Source of the DNA: Chara braunii
Taxonomy: Eukaryota; Streptophyta; Charophyceae; Charales; Characeae
Direction: 5' to 3'
Length of the DNA stretch: 27,543 bases
Assembly: GCA_003427395.1 (NCBI GenBank)
Contig: BFEA01000004.1
Location: 910,750 to 938,292 of the forward strand
This document shows, one piece after another, positions 1 through 9,895 of the stretch; within the stretch, counting starts at the first letter, position 1, and every line of letters starts with the position of its first letter. Below the pieces are notes generated by a model that saw nothing but the letters and a program-made list of their open reading frames with translations, did no database searches and was not told where the DNA came from. The position numbers were made by a program, and so were the translations under genes.

Positions 1-73
<73 letters not shown>
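1..73. repeat. (CT)n microsatellite at window start
   Basis: An uninterrupted CT dinucleotide run, homopurine on the other strand. It starts at the first base, so the true length is unknown and the window probably begins at an assembly break in this repeat. Confidence 0.97.
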
Positions 74-76
<3 letters not shown>

Positions 77-137
77 CACACACACACACACACACGCGCG
101 CGCGCACGCGCGCGTTCGCATACACGCACACACACGG
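74..137. repeat. (CA)n/(CG)n alternating tract
   Basis: Alternating pyrimidine-purine sequence that passes from CA repeats to CG repeats and back to CA. Tracts of this kind can adopt left-handed Z-DNA. It abuts the CT tract directly. Confidence 0.9.
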
Positions 138-1140
138 TTACGAAACCTTCGAAGCATTTACCGAGTAATGGGAGGAGGGGGTCATGCGGGCGCAATTGTT
201 ACAGAACTGTTGAAGCATTTATCGAGTAATTATCTTCCTACTATGTATGAACGAACGTATAGAGACAAAGACACAAACAAACAAATAGAACGGTTGACAG
301 AGACACACAAACAAGATGATTAGTTGTTGATGACTAATATGTGTAGTCAATCAACTTCAACTTTCGTTTTAAATAGAAGTGTTTGACGAACGCTAAACGC
401 ATAGTGTTTGGTGACCGCCTATGTATCCCTCACGGTCATGACCGCAGGGCCACTAATCGCATGCGGTTGGGATTGTGACCGCCGGCCTGACCACATGTGG
501 TCGAGTGCGGTTGTGAAACTTACATTATTTTTATTTCATCGAAAAATTGACAAAAAAAAACAATAAAAATATGGGTTTGAAGGGTTTAAAAATCCCTACA
601 TCTCCATTTTTTATTTTTTGGATTTCGACATTTTTTGCTATTTAAAAAAAAAATAGAAAACGAAAAAACAAGCATTATTATTAAAAAAAAAAACGTAATT
701 AAGAAAATATCTTTTTTTTTTTTATTGCTGGTAGGATAAACATGGTGCATATATTTCTTTGATTATTTTTTTTACAACGGATGCAAAGATAAAAGATAAT
801 ACTTCAATAGATACAAAGTTTAAGAAAGAAGAAAGAAATACTCCAAGTTCAAAACACTTCAAGAAATATTGAGAAATAGAGGGAAAAAAAACTACTAAAA
901 GTTGTTGCTTCAAGCAGACCAATAGAACCCCATACATTTTCATAATTCCTATGCCCTCTCGCCTCAGCCGCGAGACTACTAACAACTAAAATGAGGAGAT
1001 TTTTGTGAGGCGGGAACTAGTAGCATGACTTTTTCCTACCAATCAGAAACAGAGCAGACCACGTCCGCATGTCATTTTATAATATAAATTTCTCATAGTG
1101 CCAAAACGATTACATGGTCATGAGCCGCTTGTCATATAGG
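138..1140. other. No gene seen; AT-rich spacer
   Basis: No reading frame with recognisable protein similarity. The stretch from about 520 to 900 is rich in A and T runs. At 489-502 there is a perfect 14-bp palindrome (GACCACATGTGGTC), within a region (390-520) that repeats short GACCGC/GCGGT words. Confidence 0.6.
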
Positions 1141-2042
1141 GGGGAGACACACACACACATATACACACACTGAGGGGGGGGAACTCACGAAAACATATAT
1201 ATGTGTACATATATATATACAGGAAAAAAAACAACGAATGACGAGATAGCATGCAGTCGATGACCACGTGACCTTTTGATATGCAATCTTAACATTATGT
1301 CAACAAAGTCACGTGGTCATGGACTTCATCTTACTTATGAGCATACAGAGTAATCCACGATCACTCACACATATATAAACACACACACAAGGGGGGGGGG
1401 GGGAAATTGGAAAAATAGAGACTCGGAGATAGGGAGTTACAATGCAGTCCAGCGACGCATGACCTTTTAGAATACAAACTTTACATTGTGTTAAAAAAAT
1501 CAGGTGGCTATGAAATTCTTCAAACTTAGGAGAAAGGAAGCAGTCCATAAGTTTGTATACTTTGTATAGTGCATATGAAAGCAAACTCGTAGTGAAACTG
1601 TAAACTAACGATGGAGGAGGCAGAAATAGACAGTAACAGAACGCAGTCCATGACCACGTGTTTTTTTAGACAGTTTTACTTAACATTTTTTTTAAATAGC
1701 CACGTGATTATGGATTATGTTCGAGACACACATATGCAATTTCTAAACAGATGAAACCACGGTCGGTTCTGCTATTTTGAAGTATTGTACAAATTGGTAT
1801 TTTGACACCATGTGAAATCGTCGTTGCAAAAAAACTAGCACGCATCTCGAACCTCCTCATGTTTATAAACTTATAAGTGCAAATTGAAAGAGAAAGAGGT
1901 GGAGTCCACAAAAAGGGAGAGGTCAATGAAAACGTGCAGTCCATAAGAAGGGACAGGTCAATGAAAACGTGCATTCCACAACCATGTGATCTTTTCCACT
2001 ACAAGGTACACATTGTGTAAAAAAATTCACGTAGTTGTAAAG

Positions 2043-2044
<2 letters not shown>

Positions 2045-2117
<73 letters not shown>
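2045..2117. repeat. (GA)n microsatellite
   Basis: GA dinucleotide run of about 72 bases lying between two hairpin units of the array. Confidence 0.97.
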
Positions 2118-2118
<1 letters not shown>

Positions 2119-2221
2119 CAGTCCACAAAAAGAGAGAGGTCAATGAAAACGTATAGTCCATAACCATGTGACCTTTTGCACTGCAAGATACACATTGTGT
2201 CCTAAAAGTCATGTGGTTGTG

Positions 2222-2224
<3 letters not shown>

Positions 2225-2274
<50 letters not shown>
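2225..2274. repeat. (GA)n microsatellite
   Basis: GA dinucleotide run of about 50 bases directly after a hairpin unit. Its position mirrors the GA run at 2045-2117, so the two probably share an origin. Confidence 0.97.
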
Positions 2275-2278
<4 letters not shown>

Positions 2279-2325
2279 AAGAGAGCTGCAGTCCACACAA
2301 AGTCACGTCGTTATAAAGTTCTTCC

Positions 2326-2656
2326 TACTTAGGAGAAAGGGAGCAGTCCATAAGCTTGTGTATTTTACATAGCGTATATGAAAACAAACTCGTAGTAAAA
2401 CTTTAAACTAACGATGGAGGAGGCAAAAATAGAAAGTAACAGAACACAGTCCATGACCACGTGTATTTTTAAACACTTCTAAAAACGTTTATTTTAAATA
2501 GTCATGTGGTCATGGATTATGTTCGAGACACACACATATGTAATGTCCAAACACACAGAACCACGGTCGGTTATGCTATTTTGGAGTGTTATACAAATTG
2601 GTATTTTGATTACGACTGATGAACCTCCTCATCTTTATAAATGTACTAGTGCAAAT
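2326..2656 (+). repeat. Second copy of a ~330-bp direct duplication
   Basis: This segment repeats 1530-1886 in the same order: the AGGAGAAAGG lead-in, AACTCGTAGT, AACGATGGAGGAGGC, the hairpin unit, GGATTATGTTCGAGACACAC, ACCACGGTCGGTT and GAACCTCCTCAT. The first copy has an extra stretch near 1805-1845. The duplication is longer than the hairpin unit and shows that the array grew by larger segmental steps. Confidence 0.8.
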
Positions 2657-2723
2657 TCTAAGATGTTATAATAAACTCTAGTTTTTTCCTCGAACTGCCC
2701 CAATCATGGACAGTGTTGGGCAT

Positions 2724-2832
2724 ATGTTGAACTGATGTTGAACCAATGTTGGACGTGTTGAACCAATGTTGAGCCAATGTTGAACCAATGTTGGACATGT
2801 TGAACTGATGTTGAACCAATGTTGTAAACTTT
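2724..2832 (+). repeat. 11-bp minisatellite TGTTGAACCAA
   Basis: Short tandem units of about 11 bases, mostly variants of TGTTGAACCAA, TGTTGAACTGA and TGTTGGACG. The array ends about 60 bases before the first ATG of the Myb-like relic. It may mark or flank the edge of that element, but no terminal repeat was identified. Confidence 0.85.
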
Positions 2833-2893
2833 GTTGTTCAACGTTGGTCTTGTTTTTAAAAGTCAGATCAACAAATGAAATGTATGTTCACCA

Positions 2894-4345
2894 ATGTCCA
2901 TTATTGCAGCAACGTTGAAAAACACAAAATTTAAATCAAAATTTTTTCTGTTGTACCAAGCAGTGAGGTTTGCTTCTGGGCGTTCGGACTGCCCACCGCG
3001 GGATGAAATTATGCATGTGTCTGGTGGCGAGTACATAACTGAAGGAGAAGTCGATATTGGTGTTTCTTCGTCTGAAGGTACATGTTCACATGGCATTCAA
3101 TGCACATCAGGATCGGGATCGTTAGCAGCGGATGTGTCTTCACATAACCTTGCTGTGTGGGTCCGTCATGTCGATACTGGCGGTTTCGAGGATATTGAGT
3201 GTGGTGATGTCAGAATGGTCGGAAAGAAGGGGGAATTTTGCTGCGAGCAACGGTTGGCAACAAATGATGATGTTGTGCAAGACCGATGTGGTGTCGGGGG
3301 CGACACATTAGATAATGATGGCAACATGGACAAATTTGTTGATGCGGTGAATGGTTGTTAGTCACAGTTTGAGGATGGTCATTCACTTCCATTGGCATCA
3401 GGACATGCTCCAAATGTCGTGTCTGGAGCGGTTGACATTGCATCCACTCCTCTTACCGATGGCACGAACGTTTTCGATCTACAGAGCAGCGGTCGATGGG
3501 GGGACGTCGAAATATTTATGCTTGTTCGCCTGAAGTGTGAGGACAAGGTTTTCGTAGGCGTTGAGCCCAAAAAGTTGGGAGTTGCAGCACGCAAAAAATG
3601 TTCGTGGGTTGAGATAAGTACGAAGTTGACTGACACAGACTTCCCTCGAAAACTTAAGGAATGTAAAGACAAATGACATAATCTGCACAGGTTCTACAAA
3701 AGGGTGGTGGATAACGACAGGCGTAGCGGGACGCAAAGCTATTGGGATATGACTCCTCGAGAGAGGGATGCAAAAGGTATGAATTTCATACTAAGAAGAG
3801 AGTGGTTCGATATGATTGACAAGGTTGACAAGTGTAGCCCATCGGTTAACCCAGGTCGTATGACAGATACTGGGATGGTGCATGTTCGAGATCGTTCGGG
3901 CGGTGGTGCGGCCCAGGGGGTTGGTATGTCGGCAGGCGAGGATGGAGGTGGTGCGGAGTCTGCAGGTGACGGACCGCGAGCGGGTGTGGATGGTCAGTCA
4001 AATGACATGGGCGGTGACTCCAAAGTTGTGCAGACTGACATACCGCCGAAGCGAAGGAGAACGATTCTAAGTGCCAGAGAGTAGAGTACACGAAGCATCA
4101 CTGATGCTATGCAGGAGCATACGGCTTGTACCACCAAGTCCGAGTTTGATGTGTGTGATAAGCAAGTGGCGATGTAGCTAAAGGTTGCAAAAAGGGACAG
4201 AAAGGTCCGGCTAAAGACTGCTGACACAATCGGGACGAAGATAGAACTAAGATGCCACGTGCTTGTGGAGACTATCATGAGGCTTGGTACTACGAGGAGG
4301 CAAAGGCGACGAACAGACGTGATGCAATCCAGTGATGAAGAATAG
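2894..4345 (+). pseudogene. Trihelix/Myb-SANT-like DNA-binding protein relic (Harbinger-associated type)
   Basis: One continuous reading frame of about 480 codons runs here, interrupted by four in-frame stops: TAG at 3359, TGA at 3674, TAG at 4082 and TAG at 4175. No frameshift is needed. The part from about 3494 to 3830 reads as a trihelix or Myb/SANT-like domain: GRWGDVEIFMLVRLK, then KKCSWVEISTKL, KECKDK-stop-HNLHRFYKRVV and SYWDMTPRERD. The TGA sits exactly where the family has a conserved Trp (CKDKW.NL). Downstream come a Gly-rich acidic linker, a basic PPKRRR patch that could be a nuclear signal, and a charged C-terminal helix region ending in SSDEE. Myb-like proteins of this kind are the accessory protein of PIF/Harbinger transposons, which binds element ends and helps import the transposase. 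A transposase relic of that superfamily lies 2.7 kb downstream in convergent orientation. The start is uncertain. A decayed host trihelix gene is the alternative. Confidence 0.75.
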
Positions 4346-4577
4346 TTGTCCTTATTGTTTTTTAGCTTCGTTGCAGACTCTTACTTACGCTGTTTGCGTT
4401 GTGGAATGCGTGGAAGTGTGATACCAAATTTAACATTACATTTACCAGTACAAACATTGGGATAGTTTCGAGGTGTATGGTTTATGCATAGTTGTTGGAA
4501 TGACATTGGTCTGCCTATTGGATGATATACATGATGAGCGTTCACATTATGGGCAAACAAGCAATGTAACATCTCTG

Positions 4578-4803
4578 TGAACTCTGGTTATTTACCGGTA
4601 TCTCCAATTATTCTGTGAGTGTATTTCATATGATGAACCATGCTCTTTTAAAAGCATTACTTTTTTTTTTAGTGCAGGTTTTGTGATTCATGCAATGTCT
4701 CATGAACAAGATATGTGCAAAATGGGAGGATTAGCTTCTTTGTTACCTTTTACTTATGCTATGATGCTAATAGGCAGCATGTCTTTAATTGGATTTCCTT
4801 TCT
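4578..4803 (+). pseudogene. nad5: Mitochondrial nad5 fragment in nuclear DNA (NUMT)
   Basis: About 225 bases translate to an internal piece of NADH dehydrogenase subunit 5, a proton-pumping membrane subunit of respiratory complex I. From 4597 the frame reads [22 protein letters not shown] run of ten T at 4661-4670 then shifts the frame; normal spacing needs two fewer T. From 4671 it continues as [20 protein letters not shown] and [11 protein letters not shown], ending at GFPF. The match is to mitochondrial nad5 rather than chloroplast ndhF, which lacks the EQDM.KMGG motif. Similarity stops abruptly near 4803 and fades before about 4578, and no other nad5 sequence is present. The piece cannot encode a functional protein. 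It was probably captured during double-strand break repair. The mutations are few, so the insertion may be fairly recent. Confidence 0.9.
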
Positions 4804-5230
4804 ACTATGTAAGCAGTATGTTTATTTTTATTTTTTTTTATGTTTTTATTTTTTCTATGTATGAGTAGGAATGTTGATGTCACATAGTATTTACTATGCA
4901 GTGGTTGCCGCAGTCAGTCCATGACAACAATTTTATTGGTACTCGTCTCCGACGTTTAGCATTAGGGGTTTGCTGAGTAGGATTAGGTTGATCAGGAGAA
5001 TAAGCCTTGTCCACTTCTGAGGGTTATTGCATGTATTGTGTGTAGTCTAATTGTAGTTGTTTATATATCTTTTTTTTTTGCGGTCATGCCGGGTTCTAAT
5101 TTGGACGATATTGGAGCAGATATACCCGAGGGAGGAAAAAAAAAAAAAAAAAAAAAAGGATAAGGGGCATATGTTTGTGTACCTGTACATATCACAATTT
5201 TGAGATTTCGGGACATTGTCTCACATAATC

Positions 5231-5246
5231 TGTGTGTGTGTGTGTG

Positions 5247-5294
<48 letters not shown>
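5231..5294. repeat. Compound (GT)n-(GTCT)n-(CT)n microsatellite
   Basis: TG repeats grade through TGTC units into CT repeats. The gradient suggests successive point change and slippage within one tract. Confidence 0.95.
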
Positions 5295-5296
<2 letters not shown>

Positions 5297-5819
5297 ATGA
5301 CTCATCATCGGTGCGATGGACATGTGGTATAATGAGCAAACAATGAAAAAAAAGTGTGTGAATTGATGAAGTTTATTCAAAATTGGTGGCATCATGGTTT
5401 ATTAAGGAATTGTTGTAGTAATGTGAAGTAACATCCGGATCGAAGTTCGACTAACAAACACGAGTGGATTAAATGCCGGAATCTATACATGCTTGTCAAA
5501 AGTTGCAAACAAATAATAATTAATCTGTTGTTTTGCACCTGTTCGGAAAGACTTCCGCATTATGCCTGAAACTTAATCCTCTCTGTTAGTGGGATCTCTC
5601 CCCCGGTGGTTGAATCTCCTCTCATCCAAGCGGTTATAGATGATGGCATGGACAATCCATGTGCTTAAGTCGAACAAATTGTTCAAATATAGGTATACAT
5701 ACGTGCAGAACCGCCACACACACATACATTCCTGCATAGTCCTGCTTTGTGGGGAGTGAAGTTGGCCAAGCAGCGAGGGGTGCTTGCAGTTGTACAATCT
5801 CAGTGTCATGATATAGGAA

Positions 5820-5936
5820 AACAAACAAACAAGCAAAAAGACAAACAAACAAAACAAAACAAAGGAGAACAGTATATCAAATGACCTTAAAAAAAAAAAA
5901 AAAAAAAAACAAACAAACAAACAAACAAACAAACAA
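5820..5936. repeat. (CAAA)n / poly-A tract
   Basis: Repeated ACAAAC units on both sides of an A run of about 22 bases (5887-5909). The pattern could be the tail of an old retroposed sequence, but no body was recognised upstream. Confidence 0.85.
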
Positions 5937-6822
5937 CGCACACATACGCGTGTCTTTAGGAATGGTCAATCATCGGAATTGAATGGAACATCGACGAAAC
6001 AGTACATTCAACGATGAGTACATGAGTATAATATATGGTCTTCCCATTTAACATTGCTTGAGGGTGCACATATTCGCAACATGCTTCGAAAAGAAACATA
6101 AGCGTGCAGAGTTTCATAATATAATTATGACTTTACGAAACTAAAAGGATTTACATAAGTAATCAATGGGGATGAGATGCATGAAAGTCTTGGCGCATGA
6201 AGCAATAATTTATCGAAAAAACATATAGATAAGATACAATCATAGCTCGGGCATATGAAATTCCTACACCCCGAACACCTCATTTCTTCGCCGTGTGGGA
6301 CTTACGTTGATGGCAATGCCGATTAACATAAGTAGCAGTCTGATTATAAAGTCAAGCATCCTATTGATATTAATACCTCTGTGATCTTCCAATTGCATGA
6401 TCCATTTCGTCGGTCCTAAAGTGGCTCCGATACCAGATAACACCATGGAGCAGTCTTACTTCCACGAGTCAAAACCCACTATGCACGCAACCATCGTCTT
6501 TCAGTCTCAATGGACAAAAAACACACCATCTGAGTGACTAACGAGTCCACAACTATGACAAACAACGCTCCTGGGCTCCAGAAACAAATACCGAATAACG
6601 AAAAGAAAAGGAAAAAAAACATCTCAGCCTGTAGATTCCAGCACGTGACCTCGACTTCCTTATGAAAACGATGGGTCAACCACAATGATTGTCTCCAAAC
6701 CGTAAGATAAAGGGTTCACACTCATAACTTGGTTCACAAATATACAAGAAGTAGCCAGTGACCGATTTAATTTCAATACTCCATGTACTTCAGTTTATCT
6801 GAAAATGCCATGATAAACTACT

Positions 6823-6904
6823 CTCTCTCTCTCACATACACACACATACACACACACACACACACGCACACACACATACACACGCACACACACACTGTGA
6901 CACA
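6823..6904. repeat. (CT)n/(CA)n microsatellite
   Basis: A short CT run followed by CACA repeats interrupted by CATA and CGCA units. It lies just beyond the 3' end of the transposase relic. Confidence 0.95.
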
Positions 6905-7045
6905 CACGCTTGGTGGACTGCTTGACGACGTGCAGTTGCCCTCCACAATGCTAGTTGTCGTCGTCGTTGTGCGTTCTATGCATTGACGTGGACGCACAAT
7001 GCGTGGCGTACTGCCTTTCCTGCTGCCCTCAGTGAGATTGTTGAT

Positions 7046-8047
7046 TCAGGGACATCCTGTGGTGGAATAGGCACGTTCCCAATGCTGCAAATATCTTGGC
7101 GCAGACGCATATGTTGTTCGTCCTCCACATTTCCGGAGCAGATTATGAATGATACATGTTGCGTGGACCTCGTCTCCGATGGTCTGTTGGTTTGTCATAT
7201 GTGGATAACTGAAACTTCTGTTTGAACAGCCCAATTCCACGCTCTGAAACTTTTGTTTGAACAACCCAATTCCACGCTCTGAAACTTTTGTATAATAACT
7301 AAAACTTTTGTTTGAACAACCCAATTCCATGCTCTGCATCCGTCCGAACCACCTTATGAATATTGTCAAACATTATGGTATGAGGTGTAGCGTTCTCTGG
7401 CATGCCGTACGGCGTGATGATCCACGACAGGTTGGGATATCCTTTGTCTGCCAGAAGGTATTGACCGGGGACACCAGGGACAGGCATACGCTCCTGCCTG
7501 AATGGATCTGCAGGATCCTCATTGAACAAACCACCATTCATAGCTTGTTCATACAATGACGAGTTAAAAAGAATCCGCGAGTCATGAACCATGCCAGGGA
7601 AACTCAATGATAAATCAACTATTCGCAAATCACTATCGAATACCATTTGCGCTATTTACGGAAACGTGCGCCCCGAGCAAAACTCATTACCATTTCTATT
7701 CTTTGGTTTGTCCACGTATATATGTGTGGCGTCTATACAACCTACACAGTTTGGAAATCTGCGAGCCTGGTAAGCCTTCATTGTTCTATCCATGTCCGCT
7801 GGATTCCTAAAGTTGACTTCGTTAGGGAAACACTTGATCATGGCATCGGCCACCTCCCGGACAGCTCGCAGGACACTCGTCTTGCCCATCCCATATGCTG
7901 ATGAACTGTGTTTGTGGCTGTCTCCGTGTGCCCATCGGTGGATGGCATAAGCCAATACCTGTGAGGGCCTAATCTTTCAGATACATACGCCATCGGTGGA
8001 TGACATACAACTGCGACTTCATCTTCGTGCAAGCTGTGAACGATCAT
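7046..8047 (-). pseudogene. PIF/Harbinger (HARBI1-like) DDE transposase relic
   Basis: Read on the minus strand, the pieces form a Harbinger transposase, the enzyme that cuts and pastes elements of this DNA transposon superfamily. An N-terminal part (VSERLGPHR) ends at a frameshift near 7965. A helix-turn-helix-like region follows (VLAYAIHRWAHGDS, YGMGKTSVLRAVREV). The first catalytic Asp is in GCIDATHI near 7730. A TAA at 7656-7658 breaks the frame after NEFCSGRTFP. It resumes with the family's PGMVHDSRIL motif, then the second Asp in LLADKGYPN near 7445, and a candidate catalytic Glu in AEHGIGLFKQKF near 7320. Past the 35-bp tandem units, the family's C-terminal helix appears in another frame as HATCIIHNLLRKCGG. 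At least one stop and two frame changes make it non-functional. The Myb-like relic at 2894-4345 is its likely partner gene. The start codon is not certain. Confidence 0.88.
7210..7334 (-). repeat. 35-bp tandem repeat inside the transposase relic
   Basis: Units at 7210-7244, 7245-7279, a 20-bp partial at 7280-7299, and 7300-7334. Each full unit reads approximately TGAAACTTTTGTTTGAACAA then CCCAATTCCACGCTC on the plus strand. On the minus strand the unit encodes GIGLFKQKF, the region of the third catalytic residue. Thirty-five is not a multiple of three, so each added unit shifts the frame. Confidence 0.95.
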
Positions 8048-8688
8048 GGCGTCTGTGATGTCAACGCTCTCATGTCAGCATGGTCGTCGACTGTGTTGAA
8101 ACTAACTTAGAATAGACATGCATTCTAGTATCTGTCGCATAGTCCATGTTCAGGCTGTAATGTTTTCATGGTTCGGGCGGTATGTGTCGAGGGTTTTCAA
8201 CATGATGCATCATGTGGACAAATGATCTGCATACATGTGCGGATGTCATCGACATAAAGACCCGGGCACAAAATATATTATCCTATAGTTGTTGGACATA
8301 TGATTTGTCATTGATTTCCATATGGGCCCGATGACCGAAACCAAATGTAATTGTAATAATCAATACATGCACCATTTTTTATTTCTTTTTTTCCGATCTG
8401 TTCACAAACACATCCCCGTTCACTAAACAAATTTAGTCCTCTTTGTTTACGAGACAACGCCCCGGAGTCGGAGCATGTCTATTATGGATAAGAATGAAGT
8501 TACTATGCACATACCCTTGTTGAAATCGGTGCTGACATTTCCTGATTTGCACATGTCCACAAACACGACCACATTCATGCGTAGAGGAAACTTCAACGCT
8601 GGTAGTTGGACTTCGCCCCGGGATTCTTCTGCGTATTTCCACAAGCACCTGCAAATCAGTTTGTTGTGGTATGCGGTGAAGTGGTGAA
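8048..8688. other. No gene seen
   Basis: No supported reading frame. This could include the decayed 5' end of the transposase gene and one end of its element, but no terminal inverted repeat was found by eye. Confidence 0.5.
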
Positions 8689-8952
8689 AATCCTGAATGG
8701 TCCTGAAGTGGTAAAAGGTCCGAAGACCCTGAAAACCACCTGTTTAGGCAGGCTGCATCCTGAAGTGGTGAAGGGTGGTTTTCATGGTCTTCAGACCTTT
8801 CACCACTTCAGGACCATCCATGATTTTCAGACTGCCCAAAACTCTTACTTGACCACTTCAGGACACCCTTCACCATTTCAAGATGCAGTCAGCCTAAACA
8901 GGTGGTTTTCAGGGTCTTCGGACCTTTCACCACTTCAAGACCATTCAGGATT
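8689..8952. mobile_element. Foldback/MITE-like element with 89-bp arms
   Basis: The left arm (8689-8777) and the right arm (8864-8952) are inverted copies of equal length, 89 bp each, with only scattered mismatches. Key words are AATCCTGAATGGTC, AGTGGTAAAAGGTCCGAAGA, CCACCTGTTTAGGC and GTGAAGGGTG, with their complements on the right. The 86-base loop holds a third, direct copy of part of the right arm (TCTTCAGACCTTTCACCACT, then ATTTTCAGACTGCC). No protein is encoded. The structure fits a non-autonomous foldback element. Target duplications were not identified. Confidence 0.88.
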
Positions 8953-9771
8953 TCAGACTGCCAAAAAATCTCACTTCAGAATTTTTATTCATGAATTTTC
9001 AGCTACCCGATAACCGCTCGTGAGAGAGAGAGAGAGAGAGGGGCGGTAATCGTCGTATACCTCGGCGATTTTTGTCGTTCAACCGTTCATGCACTTGCTA
9101 TGGCGACCAACGGAATGACGTTCGGTCTAAAACAAAGGTAATGTCTCAAGGCTGTAGCCCTTTGCTGTTAGAGAAAGGGATAATTACAGAATACCCCTGT
9201 ATGCTGACATATAAGCCAATATGCTCCTGAAAGTTGTGGCCAAAGAGCAATGCGCTTATGGGTCCCATTATTTGGGGTATGCACCTGTCAGTCACCCGTA
9301 TTTTGCAATATGGGCATTGCCATTTGGGCCTTGGCCTTTTGCGCTCGGGCCTTCGAAAAAGTAAGAATGTACGAGGGCATTTCCCAAATGTGGACGATAC
9401 GTCGTAGGGTTATCGCAGCTCCATAGGCAAAAGATTGTAAATTGCCAGAGGAGCATTCCACTAAACCCAGAACGTGAAGGGACATCTTAGCATATACATG
9501 AACTTGTGGGGCTATTTGCAATTTATCCTGCTGAAAAAAACGTTACAAAAAGACATGCGGCCACAAACAACGAAAAAACACACAAACCACAAACGAACAT
9601 GATCAAACCTGGGAGATTAGAACTGTCGATGGGTATGCAGAAGTGCCATATATGCGAAATGAAAGAACATAAGGAACGCAAAAAAGGCCCATAAATGTCC
9701 AATACAGAGAACCAGATCACATCAGACAGTCAGGCAGCCCTTTGGCTGAGAGGTTCTCTACTTCCTAGAAG
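8953..9771. other. No gene seen
   Basis: Unremarkable intergenic sequence with a short (GA)n run at about 9021-9041. The open frames have no recognisable similarity. Confidence 0.5.
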
Positions 9772-9895
9772 TGTCTTTCTGGAAAGGACGCTGGACCTGG
9801 TTTCCAGCTTGTAGTTTCTTTCTCTGCCTTCGAGGACAGTGGACCTGTTTTCCATTCTGGTACCAAAGACAGGACGCTGGACCTGTTTTCCAGCA
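9772..9895 (+). repeat. Three imperfect tandem units with GCTGGA/TCCAGC hairpins
   Basis: Three units of about 40-45 bases share GGACGCTGGACCTGKTTTCCAG. The first and third can each form a small hairpin, GCTGGA with TCCAGC (9790-9808 and 9876-9894). The middle unit (near 9835-9856) has lost the first arm. Function unknown. Confidence 0.7.

Larger units (their letters stand above)
1258..2516. repeat. Array of CACGTG hairpin repeats
   Basis: About six diverged copies of an inverted-repeat unit, at roughly 1258-1322, 1447-1515, 1646-1713, 1962-2036, 2151-2221 and 2446-2513. Each has a left arm like CCATGACCACGTG, a loop of about 40-45 bases often containing CTTTT and ACATTGTGT, and a right arm like CACGTGGTCATGG. 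The better-preserved arms carry the palindrome CACGTG, the core of plant G-box elements. Copies are separated by GA microsatellites and a shared 'GCAGTCCA' lead-in. This could be a decayed satellite or nested foldback elements. No protein is encoded; the open frames here are low-complexity artefacts. Confidence 0.75.
4804..6822. other. No gene seen; spacer with simple repeats
   Basis: No frame here has recognisable similarity. It contains an A run near 5136-5157, the (GT)/(GTCT)/(CT) tract at 5231-5294, and (CAAA)n-like sequence with an A run at 5820-5936. If the Myb-like relic and the transposase relic belong to one element, this is its interior, with the NUMT and simple repeats added later. 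Confidence 0.55.

Noticed and set aside
1923-2296. Ser/Leu-rich minus-strand frames
   Set aside because: They are translations of the GA microsatellites.
3359-4177. Stop-codon reassignment to explain in-frame TAG and TGA
   Set aside because: The eIF2-beta exons and the other families in this window give no hint of a changed code. Pseudogene decay explains the stops.
4683-4868. 61-codon plus-strand frame as a small membrane protein gene
   Set aside because: Its first two thirds are nad5 sequence and the rest is T-rich spacer translated by chance. It is a NUMT, not a gene.
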